A program made the position numbers and the translations under genes. DNA of 64,000 nt, taken from NCBI GenBank assembly GCA_005502805.1, contig SCMY01000002.1:124001-188000 (forward strand). The letters run 5' to 3'. The DNA is from Rhizobiales bacterium 2SD (GTDB taxonomy: Bacteria; Pseudomonadota; Alphaproteobacteria; Rhizobiales; Beijerinckiaceae). Shown here in pieces: positions 1 through 8,495 of this stretch; positions within the stretch are counted from its first letter, which is position 1; each line of letters opens with the position of its first letter. The notes beneath the pieces are model-generated. The model searched no databases. It was not told the DNA's origin and was given only the letters and a program-made list of their open reading frames with translations.

Positions 1-819
1 GCCGGCGACGGCGATCATCACCACCGCCGCCGCCGAGGCCAGCCCGATGTCGAAGAAGCGGAAGCCCTGCCGATAGACGAACATCGAGACCGTCTCGGTC
101 GCCTGCCCTGGCCCGCCGCCGGTCATGGCGTAGACCTTGTCGAACAGCTTGAAGGAGTCGACCGAGCGCAAGAGCGCCGCGACGAAGAGATAGGGCGCCA
201 GCAGCGGTAGCGTCATGTCGCGGAAGCGCCGCCACGGCCCGGCGCCGTCGACGCGGGCGGCCTCATAGACGTCCTGCGGGATCAGGCGAAGCCCGGCGAA
301 AATGATCAGGAAGGCAAAAGGCGCGGTCTGCCAGACGTCGACCAGCACGATCGACCAGAGCGCGAGATTGGGATCGAACAGCCAGGGCACGCCGGGCAGG
401 CCAACGGTGCGCAGCAGGTTGTTGAGGAAGCCGAGATCGAAATGGAACCAGGCCCGCCAGATCGCGGTGACCACCATGGTCGAGAGCACGAAGGGCGCAA
501 GCAGCAGCGTCATGATCAGCGTGCGGCCGGGAAAGGCGCGGTCGAGCAGCAGAGCAAGGCCCAGGCCAGCCGCGACCTCGAGCACGGTCGAGACCACCGT
601 GAACAGTACGGTGTTGGTCACCGCCTGCCGGAAGAAGCGGCTGTCCCAGAGCTCGCGGAAGTTCTCCAGTCCGACGAACTTGGCGTTCTCGAAGCCATAA
701 TCGGTCGCAAACAGCGAGAGCGCCAGCGTCCGCCCGAGCGGATAGAGCGTCAGCCCGGCGAAGATCAGCAGCGCCGGCGTCAGCAGGAGCCAGGGCAACA
801 GGCGGCGGGAAGCAGTCAT
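1..819 (-). CDS. ABC transporter permease, MalF/UgpA type (3' end cut by window edge)
   Basis: Membrane-spanning permease of a carbohydrate-type ABC importer. The frame opens with ATG at 819 on the minus strand and stays open for 273 codons to the window edge, so the C-terminus is missing. A hydrophobic N-terminal segment (LLPWLLLTPALLIFAG) is followed by further membrane segments. The EAA-type cytoplasmic loop that contacts the ATPase is visible as YEAARVDGAGPWRRFRDMTLP, about residues 190-210. It lies directly downstream of a family 1 solute-binding protein, the usual order for CUT1 sugar importers. The substrate cannot be read from the sequence. A second permease and the ATPase would be expected beyond the left edge. 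Confidence 0.9.
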   Translation of the reverse strand, partial: MTASRRLLPWLLLTPALLIFAGLTLYPLGRTLALSLFATDYGFENAKFVGLENFRELWDSRFFRQAVTNTVLFTVVSTVLEVAAGLGLALLLDRAFPGRTLIMTLLLAPFVLSTMVVTAIWRAWFHFDLGFLNNLLRTVGLPGVPWLFDPNLALWSIVLVDVWQTAPFAFLIIFAGLRLIPQDVYEAARVDGAGPWRRFRDMTLPLLAPYLFVAALLRSVDSFKLFDKVYAMTGGGPGQATETVSMFVYRQGFRFFDIGLASAAAVVMIAVAG

Positions 820-835
820 TATGTCCAGACGGAAA

Positions 836-864
836 GCGGGCCGCCTCGCTGCGAGGCGGCCCGC
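836..864 (-). promoter_or_regulatory. Strong hairpin between binding protein and permease
   Basis: A perfect 13-bp stem (836-848 with 852-864) around a 3-nt loop lies between the stop of the binding-protein gene and the start of the permease gene. There is no U-run on either side, so it is not a standard intrinsic terminator. Inference: it stabilises the binding-protein mRNA end or attenuates read-through, giving more binding protein than permease, as in malE-malF type operons. Confidence 0.6.
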
Positions 865-871
865 ATTGGGA

Positions 872-2098
872 TCAGCGCGACAAAGCGCGGGCGATCTGGG
901 CGTTGGCTTCGGTCAGTGCCTGCTTGGGCTGCATCTGGCCGATCAGGGCGAGCTGGAGATAGTCGCCCAGAATGGTCTCGACGCGGGCCCACTGGCTGAT
1001 GCGCGGGCGGGCCTGGGCGACGTTGAGCGCCTCGAGCTGGGCCGGGTACCAGCGGTACTTGGCGACGAGGTCCTTGTCATTGAACAGCGCGGCGAGCGTC
1101 GGCGGATTGCCGGTCTCGAGCGCGATCAGCTTCTGGTTCTCAGGGCTCGTGACGAAGCGGATGAAGTCGGCGGCGCGCGCCTTGTTCGGCGAATCGGCGG
1201 GGATGCCGAGCAGCCAGGCACCCAGCATCGGCGCCGGGCCCTTGACCTCGCCCGGCGAGGCGACGACCTCGACCTGGCCGGCGACCTTCGAGGCGCTGCC
1301 GTCGAGCGTGCCGGCCCAGGACGACCACATCTCGACCGCGATCGCGGCGCGGCCCTGCTGGATCGCATCGCGCAGTTCGGTCGCGTTGTAGGTCTCGACG
1401 CCCTTCGGCGCGAGCGCCTTGAACGAGAGGAACTGAGTCAGCGCCTTCTCGGCGGCGGGAGAGTCGAGAACGGCCTTGCCGTCGGCGCTCACCACGTCGC
1501 CGCCATGAGCCCACAGCACCGGCAGGAAGGAGGTGACGATCGGGTTGCCCTTGATGCCGCGGAAGACGAGGCCGGAAACGCCTTCTTCCTTCGATTGGAT
1601 CGTCTGCGCCGCCTTGACGACGTCGCTCCAGGTCTTGGGCCGCTCGAAACCGTGCTTGGCGAGCAGGTCCTTGCGATAGGCGAACATCGCGATGTTGCCG
1701 ACGAAGGGCGCGGCATAGAGCTTGCCGTTGTGCTTGGAGACATCGATCGCCGACTTGACGAACTCGCCCGGCAGGCCGCCGACGGTGTCGAGATCGGTGA
1801 GCCAGCCGCGCGCCATGAACTCCGGCGCCCAGATGTCGTCGAGCATGGCGACGTCGGTCGCCGCCGTCTTCTCGCGCGCGCCGACAGCGAGGCGCTCATA
1901 GAGCGGGCCGCCGCCGAGTTCGAGCCGCTCGATCTTCACGTTCGGATTCTTGGCCTGGTAGAGCTCGACCATCTTGGCCAGCGCCGGCGCGAAGCCGGCA
2001 TCGCGCCCGGCGATCACCAGCCGGTCCTGCGCGGCGGCGGGCAGAACGAGCCCGGCCAACATCAACACGGCGCCAAGCGCCTTACCCATCGTCCTCAT
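872..2098 (-). CDS. ABC transporter substrate-binding protein, family 1 (sugar type)
   Basis: Periplasmic binding protein of a carbohydrate-type ABC importer, 408 residues from ATG 2098. That start gives a clean Sec signal peptide (basic MRTMGK, hydrophobic AVLMLAGLVLPAAAQ). Longer open frame upstream encodes Arg-rich non-signal sequence and is unlikely to be translated. The mature part has family 1 features: early YQAKNPNVKIE, a central DIWAPEFMARGWLTDLD, PFVGNIAMFAYRKDLL, and WLLGIPADSPNKARAADFIRF near the C-terminus. The permease follows downstream on the same strand, so the two form one transport unit. The ligand is unknown; sugar is inferred only from the family. Confidence 0.9.
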   Translation of the reverse strand: MRTMGKALGAVLMLAGLVLPAAAQDRLVIAGRDAGFAPALAKMVELYQAKNPNVKIERLELGGGPLYERLAVGAREKTAATDVAMLDDIWAPEFMARGWLTDLDTVGGLPGEFVKSAIDVSKHNGKLYAAPFVGNIAMFAYRKDLLAKHGFERPKTWSDVVKAAQTIQSKEEGVSGLVFRGIKGNPIVTSFLPVLWAHGGDVVSADGKAVLDSPAAEKALTQFLSFKALAPKGVETYNATELRDAIQQGRAAIAVEMWSSWAGTLDGSASKVAGQVEVVASPGEVKGPAPMLGAWLLGIPADSPNKARAADFIRFVTSPENQKLIALETGNPPTLAALFNDKDLVAKYRWYPAQLEALNVAQARPRISQWARVETILGDYLQLALIGQMQPKQALTEANAQIARALSR

Positions 2099-2181
2099 CA
2101 CGATCCCCCGTCCGGGTCTCTGCCCGGCCGGGCATTGTGGGAGCGGATGGCTGGCGAGTGCAACAGATATACGACGATTTT

Positions 2182-2207
2182 GGAACAATCCCGCGCGGCG
2201 CGGCGTT
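2182..2207 (+). promoter_or_regulatory. Candidate EcfG (general stress sigma) promoter
   Basis: GGAAC at 2182-2186 and CGTT at 2204-2207 with a 17-nt spacer match the alphaproteobacterial EcfG consensus GGAAC-N16/17-CGTT. It points toward the microprotein at 2286, about 75 nt downstream of the expected start point. Only the motif is seen; use by EcfG is inference. Confidence 0.6.
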
Positions 2208-2285
2208 CGGATGATGCTGCGGCGCTGCCGCACCGATCATCTGCCGTTGCGATGCGACGGCAACGCAACCGCAGGGGGCTCCGCC

Positions 2286-2360
2286 ATGAACAACATCATC
2301 TACCTGGTCGGCCTGGTCGTCGTCGTCCTCGCGATCCTGTCGTTCCTTGGGCTACGTTGA
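2286..2360 (+). CDS. 24-residue single-pass membrane microprotein
   Basis: A 24-codon frame starting ATG 2286 behind a strong ribosome binding site (AGGGGG about 9 nt upstream). The product starts MNNIIYLVGL, is almost wholly hydrophobic with a run of four valines, and ends SFLGLR, so it is one short membrane helix with a positive C-terminus. From memory, near-identical tiny proteins occur widely in Hyphomicrobiales annotations without an assigned function. A candidate EcfG promoter lies just upstream, which would place it in the general stress response. The frame is far shorter than normal gene-calling cut-offs. The good ribosome binding site and the clean helix are the reasons to call it. 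Confidence 0.72.
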   Translation: MNNIIYLVGLVVVVLAILSFLGLR

Positions 2361-2393
2361 TAGCAGCCGCTGACACGACGCTGTTCCAGCCCG

Positions 2394-2484
2394 TCATGCT
2401 CGCCCTCGCGGCGAGCATCCACGTCTTGAGCACAGCCCTCCCCGAAGGAAGACATCGATGGTCGGGACAAGCCCGACCATGACG
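2394..2484. repeat. Intergenic palindromic repeat, copy A
   Basis: A block of about 91 bp bounded by GTCAT and ATGAC and made of two hairpins: an 8-bp stem 2398-2405/2411-2418 and a 7-bp stem 2461-2467/2473-2479 with an ACAAG-like loop. The same architecture recurs at 28393-28488. It resembles the dispersed extragenic repeats of rhizobial genomes. It lies downstream of the helicase gene. Confidence 0.6.
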
Positions 2485-2507
2485 GCGAAGTCCGGAATCA
2501 ACCGGCG

Positions 2508-4601
2508 CTAGCGGTCGTCGCGGCGCGGCTTCTTGGCACCGAACGGCTTCTTGCCAGCGAAAGGCTTCTTTGCGCCAAAGGGCTTCTTCTCGCCGAAGCT
2601 CTTGCCGGCCGGCCGATCGGCCGAGCCCGGGCGCTCACCGCCATGCGACGCGCCAAACGGCTTCTTACCGCCCTCAAACTTGCCGCCCTCAAACTTGCCG
2701 CCCTTGAACTTGCCGGCGAACGGCTTGCCGCCAGGCTCGCCCTTCTTGTCGAAGGAGGGGCGCTCCGGCCGCAGGATCGCGGTTTCCTCGTAGACGGGCT
2801 CGCGGTCGCGCCGCGTCGGGTCGTAAGGCTTGCCGAACGGCTTGCGCTTGCCTTCATAGGGCTTGCGCTCGCTCGAACGCTCGTCGCGCCCCGGATGGGC
2901 GCCGCGCGGCGCATGGCTCGCCTTCTCGCCAAAGGGCTTGGCCGGCCGGCGCTCGGCCTCGCCGGTCACGGGCTCGATCGTGATCCGGTCGCGATCGGGC
3001 ACGCGCGTCAGCTCGGCGAAGCGCTCGGCGACATCGGCGTCGATCTCGACCTTGGTCTCGCGGTCGAAGATGCGGATCGCGCCGACCTCGTCGCGGGTGA
3101 TCTGGCCGCGCCGGCAGATCATCGGCAGCAACTTGCGCGGATCGGCGCCGTCCTTGCGGCCGGTATTGAGCCGGAACCAGACCGTGTCGCCGCGCGGGCC
3201 GGACCGCTCGCCGCGCTCACGGTCACCAGGCGTACGCTTTTGCGCATAGTCCTCGGCGCTGCGGGCCGGACGGCGCTCCTCATGGCCGAAATTGGGATCG
3301 CCGACCTCTTCGGTTGCCGGCAGGCGCGAGCGGTAGACGCGCACCAGAGCCGCCGCGAGCTCCTCGGCGGAGCGACCGGCAAGCAGCGCGCCGATCATGC
3401 CGGCATCGTCCTCGCCCGCCTCGCCCGAGAGCAGCGGGTCCTGCAGCATGCGCTCCTGATCAAGCGCGCGGATCTCGTCCTGCGTCGGGGCGGCGACCCA
3501 TTCGGCCTCGGCTCCCGCTCCGGCGAGCAGCATCTGCGCCTTACGCCGGCGCGAGGGCGGCACCAGCAGCGCGCTGATGCCCTTCTTGCCGGCCCGGCCG
3601 GTGCGGCCGCTGCGGTGCTGCATCACCTCGGGATCGTTCGGCAATTCGGCATGAATGACCAGGGTCAGGCCCGGCAGGTCGATGCCGCGCGCCGCGACGT
3701 CGGTCGCGACGCAGATGCGGGCGCGGCCATCGCGCAGCGCCTGCAGCGCCGAATTGCGCTCGCTCTGGCTGAGCTCGCCCGAGAGCGAGACGGCGGCGAA
3801 GCCACGCTCCAGCAGCGCCGCCTCGAGATGGCGCACGGCGTTGCGGGTGTTGCAGAACACCAGCGCGCAAGGGGCGTCGTAGAAGCGCAGCAGGTTGACG
3901 ACGGCAAGCTCGCTCTCGCGCGGATAGACGCGGATGGCGCGGTATTCGATGTCGGCATGGCCGCCCTCGGTGCCGGCGACCTCGATCCGCAGCGCATCGC
4001 GCTGATAGCTCTTGGCGAGCGCGATGATCGCCTTCGGCAGCGTCGCCGAGAACAGCAGGCTGCGGCGCTCTTCCGGCGCGGACTGCAAAATGAATTCGAG
4101 ATCGTCGCGGAAGCCGAGATCGAGCATCTCATCGGCCTCGTCGAGCACCACCGCCTTCAGCGCCGAGAGATCGATCTGGCGGCGTTCGAGATGGTCGCGC
4201 AGGCGCCCGGGCGTGCCGACGACGATGTGGGCGCCCTCGGCCAGCAGCATCGCCTCGCGGCGCGGGTCCATGCCGCCGACGCAGGCGACGATGCGGGCCT
4301 TGGCCTCACCATAGAGCCAGGCGAGCTCGCGCTGGACCTGGAGCGCCAGCTCGCGGGTCGGCGCAACGATCAGCGCCAGCGGCAGCCCGGCGCGCGGCAG
4401 GATCTCGGCCTCGCCGATCAGGTCGGCGCCGAGAGCGAGCCCGTAAGCGACGGTCTTGCCCGAACCGGTCTGCGAGGAAACCAGAAGGTCGCGGCCGGCT
4501 GCGGCCTCTTCCAGTACGGCGGCCTGGACGGGGGTCGGCTCGCTGTAATTACGGTCGGCGAGCGCCCGCGCGAGCGGCGCACTCGTGGAGATGAAGGACA
4601 T
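2508..4601 (-). CDS. DEAD-box ATP-dependent RNA helicase with DbpA-like RNA-binding domain and basic tail
   Basis: RNA-remodelling ATPase, 697 residues, probably involved in ribosome assembly or RNA decay. All core motifs are visible: Q-motif region YSEPTPVQAAVL, motif I SSQTGSGKT, Ia PTRELALQ, II LDEADEML, III FSATLP, and VI HRSGRTGRAGKKG. After the core comes a DbpA-type RNA-binding fold (about residues 470-535, containing GDTVWFRLNTGRKDGADP and LLPMICRRGQITRDEVGAIRI). The last 150 residues are low-complexity and rich in K, P, F and G with KPFG repeats, as in DeaD/CsdA-like proteins. The start at 4601 puts the Q motif at the normal distance. It is divergent from the hydrolase at 4832. I leave the symbol blank because several paralogues share this layout. 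Confidence 0.93.
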   Translation of the reverse strand: MSFISTSAPLARALADRNYSEPTPVQAAVLEEAAAGRDLLVSSQTGSGKTVAYGLALGADLIGEAEILPRAGLPLALIVAPTRELALQVQRELAWLYGEAKARIVACVGGMDPRREAMLLAEGAHIVVGTPGRLRDHLERRQIDLSALKAVVLDEADEMLDLGFRDDLEFILQSAPEERRSLLFSATLPKAIIALAKSYQRDALRIEVAGTEGGHADIEYRAIRVYPRESELAVVNLLRFYDAPCALVFCNTRNAVRHLEAALLERGFAAVSLSGELSQSERNSALQALRDGRARICVATDVAARGIDLPGLTLVIHAELPNDPEVMQHRSGRTGRAGKKGISALLVPPSRRRKAQMLLAGAGAEAEWVAAPTQDEIRALDQERMLQDPLLSGEAGEDDAGMIGALLAGRSAEELAAALVRVYRSRLPATEEVGDPNFGHEERRPARSAEDYAQKRTPGDRERGERSGPRGDTVWFRLNTGRKDGADPRKLLPMICRRGQITRDEVGAIRIFDRETKVEIDADVAERFAELTRVPDRDRITIEPVTGEAERRPAKPFGEKASHAPRGAHPGRDERSSERKPYEGKRKPFGKPYDPTRRDREPVYEETAILRPERPSFDKKGEPGGKPFAGKFKGGKFEGGKFEGGKKPFGASHGGERPGSADRPAGKSFGEKKPFGAKKPFAGKKPFGAKKPRRDDR

Positions 4602-4831
4602 CGATGTCAGGCCTTAGATTGCAGCTGGCGGGTCGGCAGCACGCAGAACGAGGGGCAGCGCCGGACGCGGCGCCGCGATATTGCGCTGCACATAGAGGAA
4701 AACGCGGAAAAAGGGAATGCAGCATCGGCCGGTCCCGCATGCGGCAGCGGAGGCCCATCATGCTACCCGCTCCGTTGCCGGCGGCGAGAGGCTCATGGTC
4801 TAAGCAGGCGTCACCGGAGCGGAGAGAGGAC

Positions 4832-5650
4832 ATGAGTGAGACTTGGCGGCGTTTCGGTTCCTACGACGTGCTCATCCTCGACGATGGCGTATTCGAAGCG
4901 CCGTTGGATGTGCTGATCCATGGCGATGGCGAGGCCACCCGCGACGAGGCCGTGGCGCGCTGGGGCAAGCCGAAGGTCAGGATCCCCGTCAACTGCTTCG
5001 CTCTGAAGGGCGCTGACGGAATCAGCCTCGTCGACGCCGGCACTGGCCCTTCCTGGGGCGAGGCGATGGGCCATGCGCCCGCTGCCATGGCCAAGGCCGG
5101 CATTGCCCCGGGGCAGGTCGAGCGTGTCCTGATCACGCATCTGCACGGCGATCATGTGCTCGGCCTCTTCGATGGCGAGCGCGCCTGTTTCCCCGATGCG
5201 CAGATCATCGTGCCCGAGGCTGATTTCGGCTTCTTCGGGGACGAGGCCAATCGCGCGCGGACACCGCAGAACCGGCAGGGCGGCTTCGCCGTCACGGCGG
5301 CGGTGAAGAAGCACTATGCCGGCCGCATCCATTCCGCCCCGGCCGGCCCTGTGCGGCCCGGCATCACGCTGGTCCCGCTGCCCGGCCATACTGCCGGCCA
5401 TAGCGGTTACCTCATCGAAGGCGATACGCCCCTGCTTCTCTGGGGCGATGCGCTGCACCTCTCCGATCTGCAGGCGACCGATCCGGGGATCGGCTTCGTC
5501 TACGATTTCGACGCCGCCACCGCCCGCGCCTCCCGCCGCGCCATCCTCGAACGTGCCGCACGCGAAGGCTGGATCGTGTCAGGCGGCCATATCGAAGGTT
5601 TCAGGCGCGTCGTCGAAAAGAGTGCGGGGTATGAACTGATCCCGGCCTGA
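4832..5650 (+). CDS. Metallo-beta-lactamase-fold hydrolase
   Basis: Cytoplasmic MBL-superfamily enzyme, 272 residues from ATG 4832, chosen because GGAGCGGAGAGAGG lies just upstream. The zinc-binding signature HxHxDH is at residues 103-108 (THLHGDHV). Further metal-ligand regions are PLPGHTAGHSGYLI and LLWGDALHLSD, and a C-terminal GGHIEGF follows. The layout is that of lactonase/quorum-quenching-like and related hydrolases; the substrate cannot be assigned. No signal peptide is seen, unlike the related exported protein at 33766. It converges with recN, whose stop lies only 5 bp away. Confidence 0.88.
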   Translation: MSETWRRFGSYDVLILDDGVFEAPLDVLIHGDGEATRDEAVARWGKPKVRIPVNCFALKGADGISLVDAGTGPSWGEAMGHAPAAMAKAGIAPGQVERVLITHLHGDHVLGLFDGERACFPDAQIIVPEADFGFFGDEANRARTPQNRQGGFAVTAAVKKHYAGRIHSAPAGPVRPGITLVPLPGHTAGHSGYLIEGDTPLLLWGDALHLSDLQATDPGIGFVYDFDAATARASRRAILERAAREGWIVSGGHIEGFRRVVEKSAGYELIPA

Positions 5651-5655
5651 TCGGG

Positions 5656-7344
5656 CTAGCCCCGCATCCCGGCGGCATCGAGCAGTTTGCCGGCAGCGGC
5701 CCTCGCTTCCTCGGTGATCGAGGCGCCGGCGAGCATGCGCGCGATCTCCTCGCGCCGGGTGCCGTCCAGCAAGGGCGAGACCCGGGTGACGGTGCGCTCG
5801 TCGGCGCCCTGCCCGCCATCCGCAGACTTCGCGATCAGGAAATGCTGGCCGGCCTTGGCGGCGACCTGTGGCGCATGCGTCACCGAGATCACCTGCACCC
5901 TTGCCGCCAGCCGCGCCAGCCGCTCGCCGATCGCATCCGCCACCGCGCCGCCGACGCCGGTATCGATCTCGTCGAAAACCAGGGTCGGCGCCGAGCCGCG
6001 CTCGGCCAGCACCACCTTCAGCGCCAGCATGAAACGCGAAAGCTCGCCACCGGAGGCGACCTTCATCATCGGTCCCGGCCGCGTGCCCGGATTGGTCTCG
6101 ACCCAGAACTCGACGCGGTCGAGCCCTTCCGGCCCACGCGCGTCGGGATCGCTGTCGATCTGCGTGATGAACCGCGCCCGCTCCAGCTTGAGCGGCGGCA
6201 GTTCCGCCTTCACCGCGGCATCGAGCGCCGACGCCGCCCGGATGCGTCCGGCCGAGAGCGCCGTCGCCAGCGCGACATAGGCGGCCTCGGCCTCGGCAAG
6301 CTCCGCCTCCAGCCGCTTCAGCGAGCCTTCGCTCTCGTCGAGCGCAGCGAGATCGGCCGCCATTGTCTCGGCCAGCGCCGGCAGCGCATCGACCGGCACG
6401 TCGAACTTGCGCGCCGCCGCCCGCAAGGCGAACAGCCGCTCCTCGACGCGCTCCAGCAGGCGCGGATCGAACTCGGCGGCGCGAATCGCTGCCTGCAGGG
6501 TTTCCCCGGCTTCCTCCAGCGCGACTACGGCCGTCGTCAGCGCGGCGATCGATGGATCGACCAACTCCGGCGCTTGGCTCGCGCGTCGCTCCAGCCGGCG
6601 CAGCACACCCGACAGCGCAGCGACCGGAGACGCATTGCCGCCGACCGCCTCGAACGCCTCGATGATATCGCGCGCCACCTTTTCGGCCGACATCATGCCC
6701 TGGCGCTTGGCGGCGAGCGTATCCTCCTCACCCGGCTCGGGCGCAAGCTTGCCGAGCTCGGCCACGGCATGGCGCAGGAAATCGGCCTCCTTGCGCGCGG
6801 TTTCGACCCGGATGCGCTGGCTCTGCAGGGCCTGGCGCGCCTTCTTCAGCGTCTCGCTGGCGCGGGCGACCTCAACTGCCTGCTCAGCCAGCTCGCCGAA
6901 GCCATCGAGGATGGTGCGATGCTGGGCCGGGTCGGTCAGAGCCCGGTCGTCATGCTGGCCGTGGATCTCGACCAGCGCAGCGCCGATCATCCGCAGGATC
7001 TGGACGCTGACCGGCTGGTCGTTGACGAAGGCGCGGGTGCGCCCGTCGGCATATTGCACGCGCCGCAGGATCAGGTCGCCGTCGGTGTCGATCTCCTGCG
7101 CCTGGGCGAGCGCCCGCGCCGGATGCGCCATCGGCAGATCGAAGACGGCGCTGACCTGGCCTTGCGTCTCGCCATGGCGCACGAGATCGCCATCGCCGCG
7201 CGCCCCCAGTGCCAGCGCGAAACCGTCGAGCAGGATCGACTTGCCGGCGCCGGTCTCTCCGGTCAGCACACTGAGCCCGCCCTCGAAGCCCAGGTCGAGC
7301 CGGTCGATCAGAACGATGTCACGGATCGAGAGCTGGGCGAGCAT
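5656..7344 (-). CDS. recN: DNA repair protein RecN
   Basis: SMC-like ATPase for double-strand break repair, 562 residues, which is the normal length. The N-terminus (MLAQLSIRDIVLIDRLDLGF) leads into Walker A GETGAGKS (about residues 29-36). The ABC signature SGGELSRFMLAL, Walker B LVFDEIDTGVGG and a late ISVTHAPQVAAKA switch region lie near the C-terminus. A long central coiled-coil region separates the two ATPase halves. It follows bamD on the same strand, as in many Hyphomicrobiales where lpxC-bamD-recN trail the dcw cluster. I saw no LexA box in the 60-bp gap upstream. Confidence 0.96.
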   Translation of the reverse strand: MLAQLSIRDIVLIDRLDLGFEGGLSVLTGETGAGKSILLDGFALALGARGDGDLVRHGETQGQVSAVFDLPMAHPARALAQAQEIDTDGDLILRRVQYADGRTRAFVNDQPVSVQILRMIGAALVEIHGQHDDRALTDPAQHRTILDGFGELAEQAVEVARASETLKKARQALQSQRIRVETARKEADFLRHAVAELGKLAPEPGEEDTLAAKRQGMMSAEKVARDIIEAFEAVGGNASPVAALSGVLRRLERRASQAPELVDPSIAALTTAVVALEEAGETLQAAIRAAEFDPRLLERVEERLFALRAAARKFDVPVDALPALAETMAADLAALDESEGSLKRLEAELAEAEAAYVALATALSAGRIRAASALDAAVKAELPPLKLERARFITQIDSDPDARGPEGLDRVEFWVETNPGTRPGPMMKVASGGELSRFMLALKVVLAERGSAPTLVFDEIDTGVGGAVADAIGERLARLAARVQVISVTHAPQVAAKAGQHFLIAKSADGGQGADERTVTRVSPLLDGTRREEIARMLAGASITEEARAAAGKLLDAAGMRG

Positions 7345-7404
7345 GGCGACTCAGCACCCTTGTGCCGTCTGCGGATGACCTCGCCGGGGCACCGGCAAAC
7401 CGAC

Positions 7405-8328
7405 TCAGAGACGGCCGAGACCGGTCAACCCGACGACAGCGCGCGTGAAGCCGTTGAAGGCGCGGCTGATATAGGAGCCGCGGTCCTCGCGCGGCTGCAG
7501 GCCGCCGCTCTCGAGGAGCGTATAGGCGTCCTTGTACCAGGGGCTGTCAGGGAAGTTGTGGCCGAGCACCGCGGCGGCCGTCTGCGCCTCGTTGGTGATG
7601 CCGAGCGCCATATAGGCCTCGGTCAGACGCATCAGCGCCTCTTCGACATGGCGCGTGGTCTGGTACTTGGTGATGACGTCACGGAAACGGCCGACAGCGC
7701 CGGTGTAGTTGCGCTTCTCGAGATAGAAGCGCCCGACATTCATCTCCTTGCCGGCGAGCTGGTCGCGCGCGACCAGCATCTTCTCGCGCACGTCGAGCAC
7801 GTATTCCGACTTCGGATAGCGATCGAGCAGCTCCTGCATCGCGCGCAGCGCCTGGTCGGTGCGCTCCTGGTCGCGCGTCGCGTCCGGAATCTGGTTGTAA
7901 TAGGACATCGCCAGGATGTACTGCGCGTAAGCTGCGTCCGGGCTCGCCGGGTTCTGCGCCAGGAAGCGCTTCGAAGCGGTGATCGCGTCGTCGTACTTCT
8001 GCGCCTCGTAATTCGAGTAGGCGGCCATGATCAGCCCCTTCTTCGAATAAGGCGAGAACGGCGCCTGCTTGTCGATCTCGTCGAACTTCTTGTTCGCGCC
8101 CTCGGTGTCGCCGTTCTGGAGACGGGCGAGCCCTTCATTGTAGAGCTTGTCGGCCGGAACCTCCGGCAGCACCTCGGGCTTGTAGGTCTCGGGCCGATCA
8201 AAAGGGTTGAGCGCGCTCATCGTATCGCAGCCGCCGAGCGCGGCCGCGAGGGCAAAGGCCAGCGCGAGGCGCTTGCCGCCGCTCGTCGTTTCGCCCGAGT
8301 TGATTGTCTTCAGCCGCATGACGCTCAC
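7405..8328 (-). CDS. bamD: Outer membrane assembly lipoprotein BamD
   Basis: Essential TPR lipoprotein of the BAM complex that inserts beta-barrel proteins into the outer membrane. It has 307 residues from ATG 8328; an in-frame ATG at 8319 is an alternative start. A basic stretch and hydrophobic helix end in the lipobox LGGC with the lipidated cysteine at about residue 34. TPR-type helices follow: LYNEGLARLQNGDTEGANKKFDEID, YSNYEAQKYDDAI, YILAMSYYNQIPDATRDQ, and YPKSEYVLDVREKML. The last two motifs are characteristic of BamD/ComL. It sits between lpxC and recN on the same strand. Confidence 0.95.
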   Translation of the reverse strand: MSVMRLKTINSGETTSGGKRLALAFALAAALGGCDTMSALNPFDRPETYKPEVLPEVPADKLYNEGLARLQNGDTEGANKKFDEIDKQAPFSPYSKKGLIMAAYSNYEAQKYDDAITASKRFLAQNPASPDAAYAQYILAMSYYNQIPDATRDQERTDQALRAMQELLDRYPKSEYVLDVREKMLVARDQLAGKEMNVGRFYLEKRNYTGAVGRFRDVITKYQTTRHVEEALMRLTEAYMALGITNEAQTAAAVLGHNFPDSPWYKDAYTLLESGGLQPREDRGSYISRAFNGFTRAVVGLTGLGRL

Positions 8329-8343
8329 TTCATCCGTCCCTAA

Positions 8344-8363
8344 GCGCTCTTCGGAAAGAGCGC
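8344..8363 (-). other. Short perfect hairpin in the bamD leader
   Basis: An 8-bp perfect stem (8344-8351 with 8356-8363) closes a four-base CGGA loop, 15 bp upstream of the bamD start. There is no U-run. It may be a leader structure of the bamD mRNA. Confidence 0.4.
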
Positions 8364-8431
8364 GCGAATTGGCTTTAGCTCAGAAGCAGCCTTTTCGCCA
8401 AGCGTGACGGGCGCTTCATGCAGTGCGATCG

Positions 8432-8451
8432 CCGTTTCCAACAGGAAACGG
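8432..8451 (-). terminator. Hairpin downstream of lpxC (possible terminator)
   Basis: An 8-bp perfect stem (8432-8439 with 8444-8451) around AACA lies 45 bp past the lpxC stop. It lacks a clear U-run, so intrinsic termination is uncertain; it could instead mark an mRNA 3' end. Confidence 0.4.
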
Positions 8452-8495
8452 GCGAATGCAAGGCGTGGCGTCGCGTAATACCCTGCCAAGAACTC

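Noticed and set aside
2670..2730. CRISPR-like or satellite repeat (CTCAAACTTGCCGCC copies).
   Set aside because: The repeats encode the in-frame KFEGGKFEGG part of the helicase tail, so they are coding low complexity.
5842..8343. An 833-codon plus-strand open frame over recN and bamD.
   Set aside because: Complement of two certain genes, low-complexity Arg/Leu/Gln-rich product, no ribosome binding site.
8370..8420. tRNA-like GGCTTTAGCTCAGAAGC sequence.
   Set aside because: Only a D-arm-like stretch; no acceptor stem pairing and no T-arm GTTCRA in the right place.
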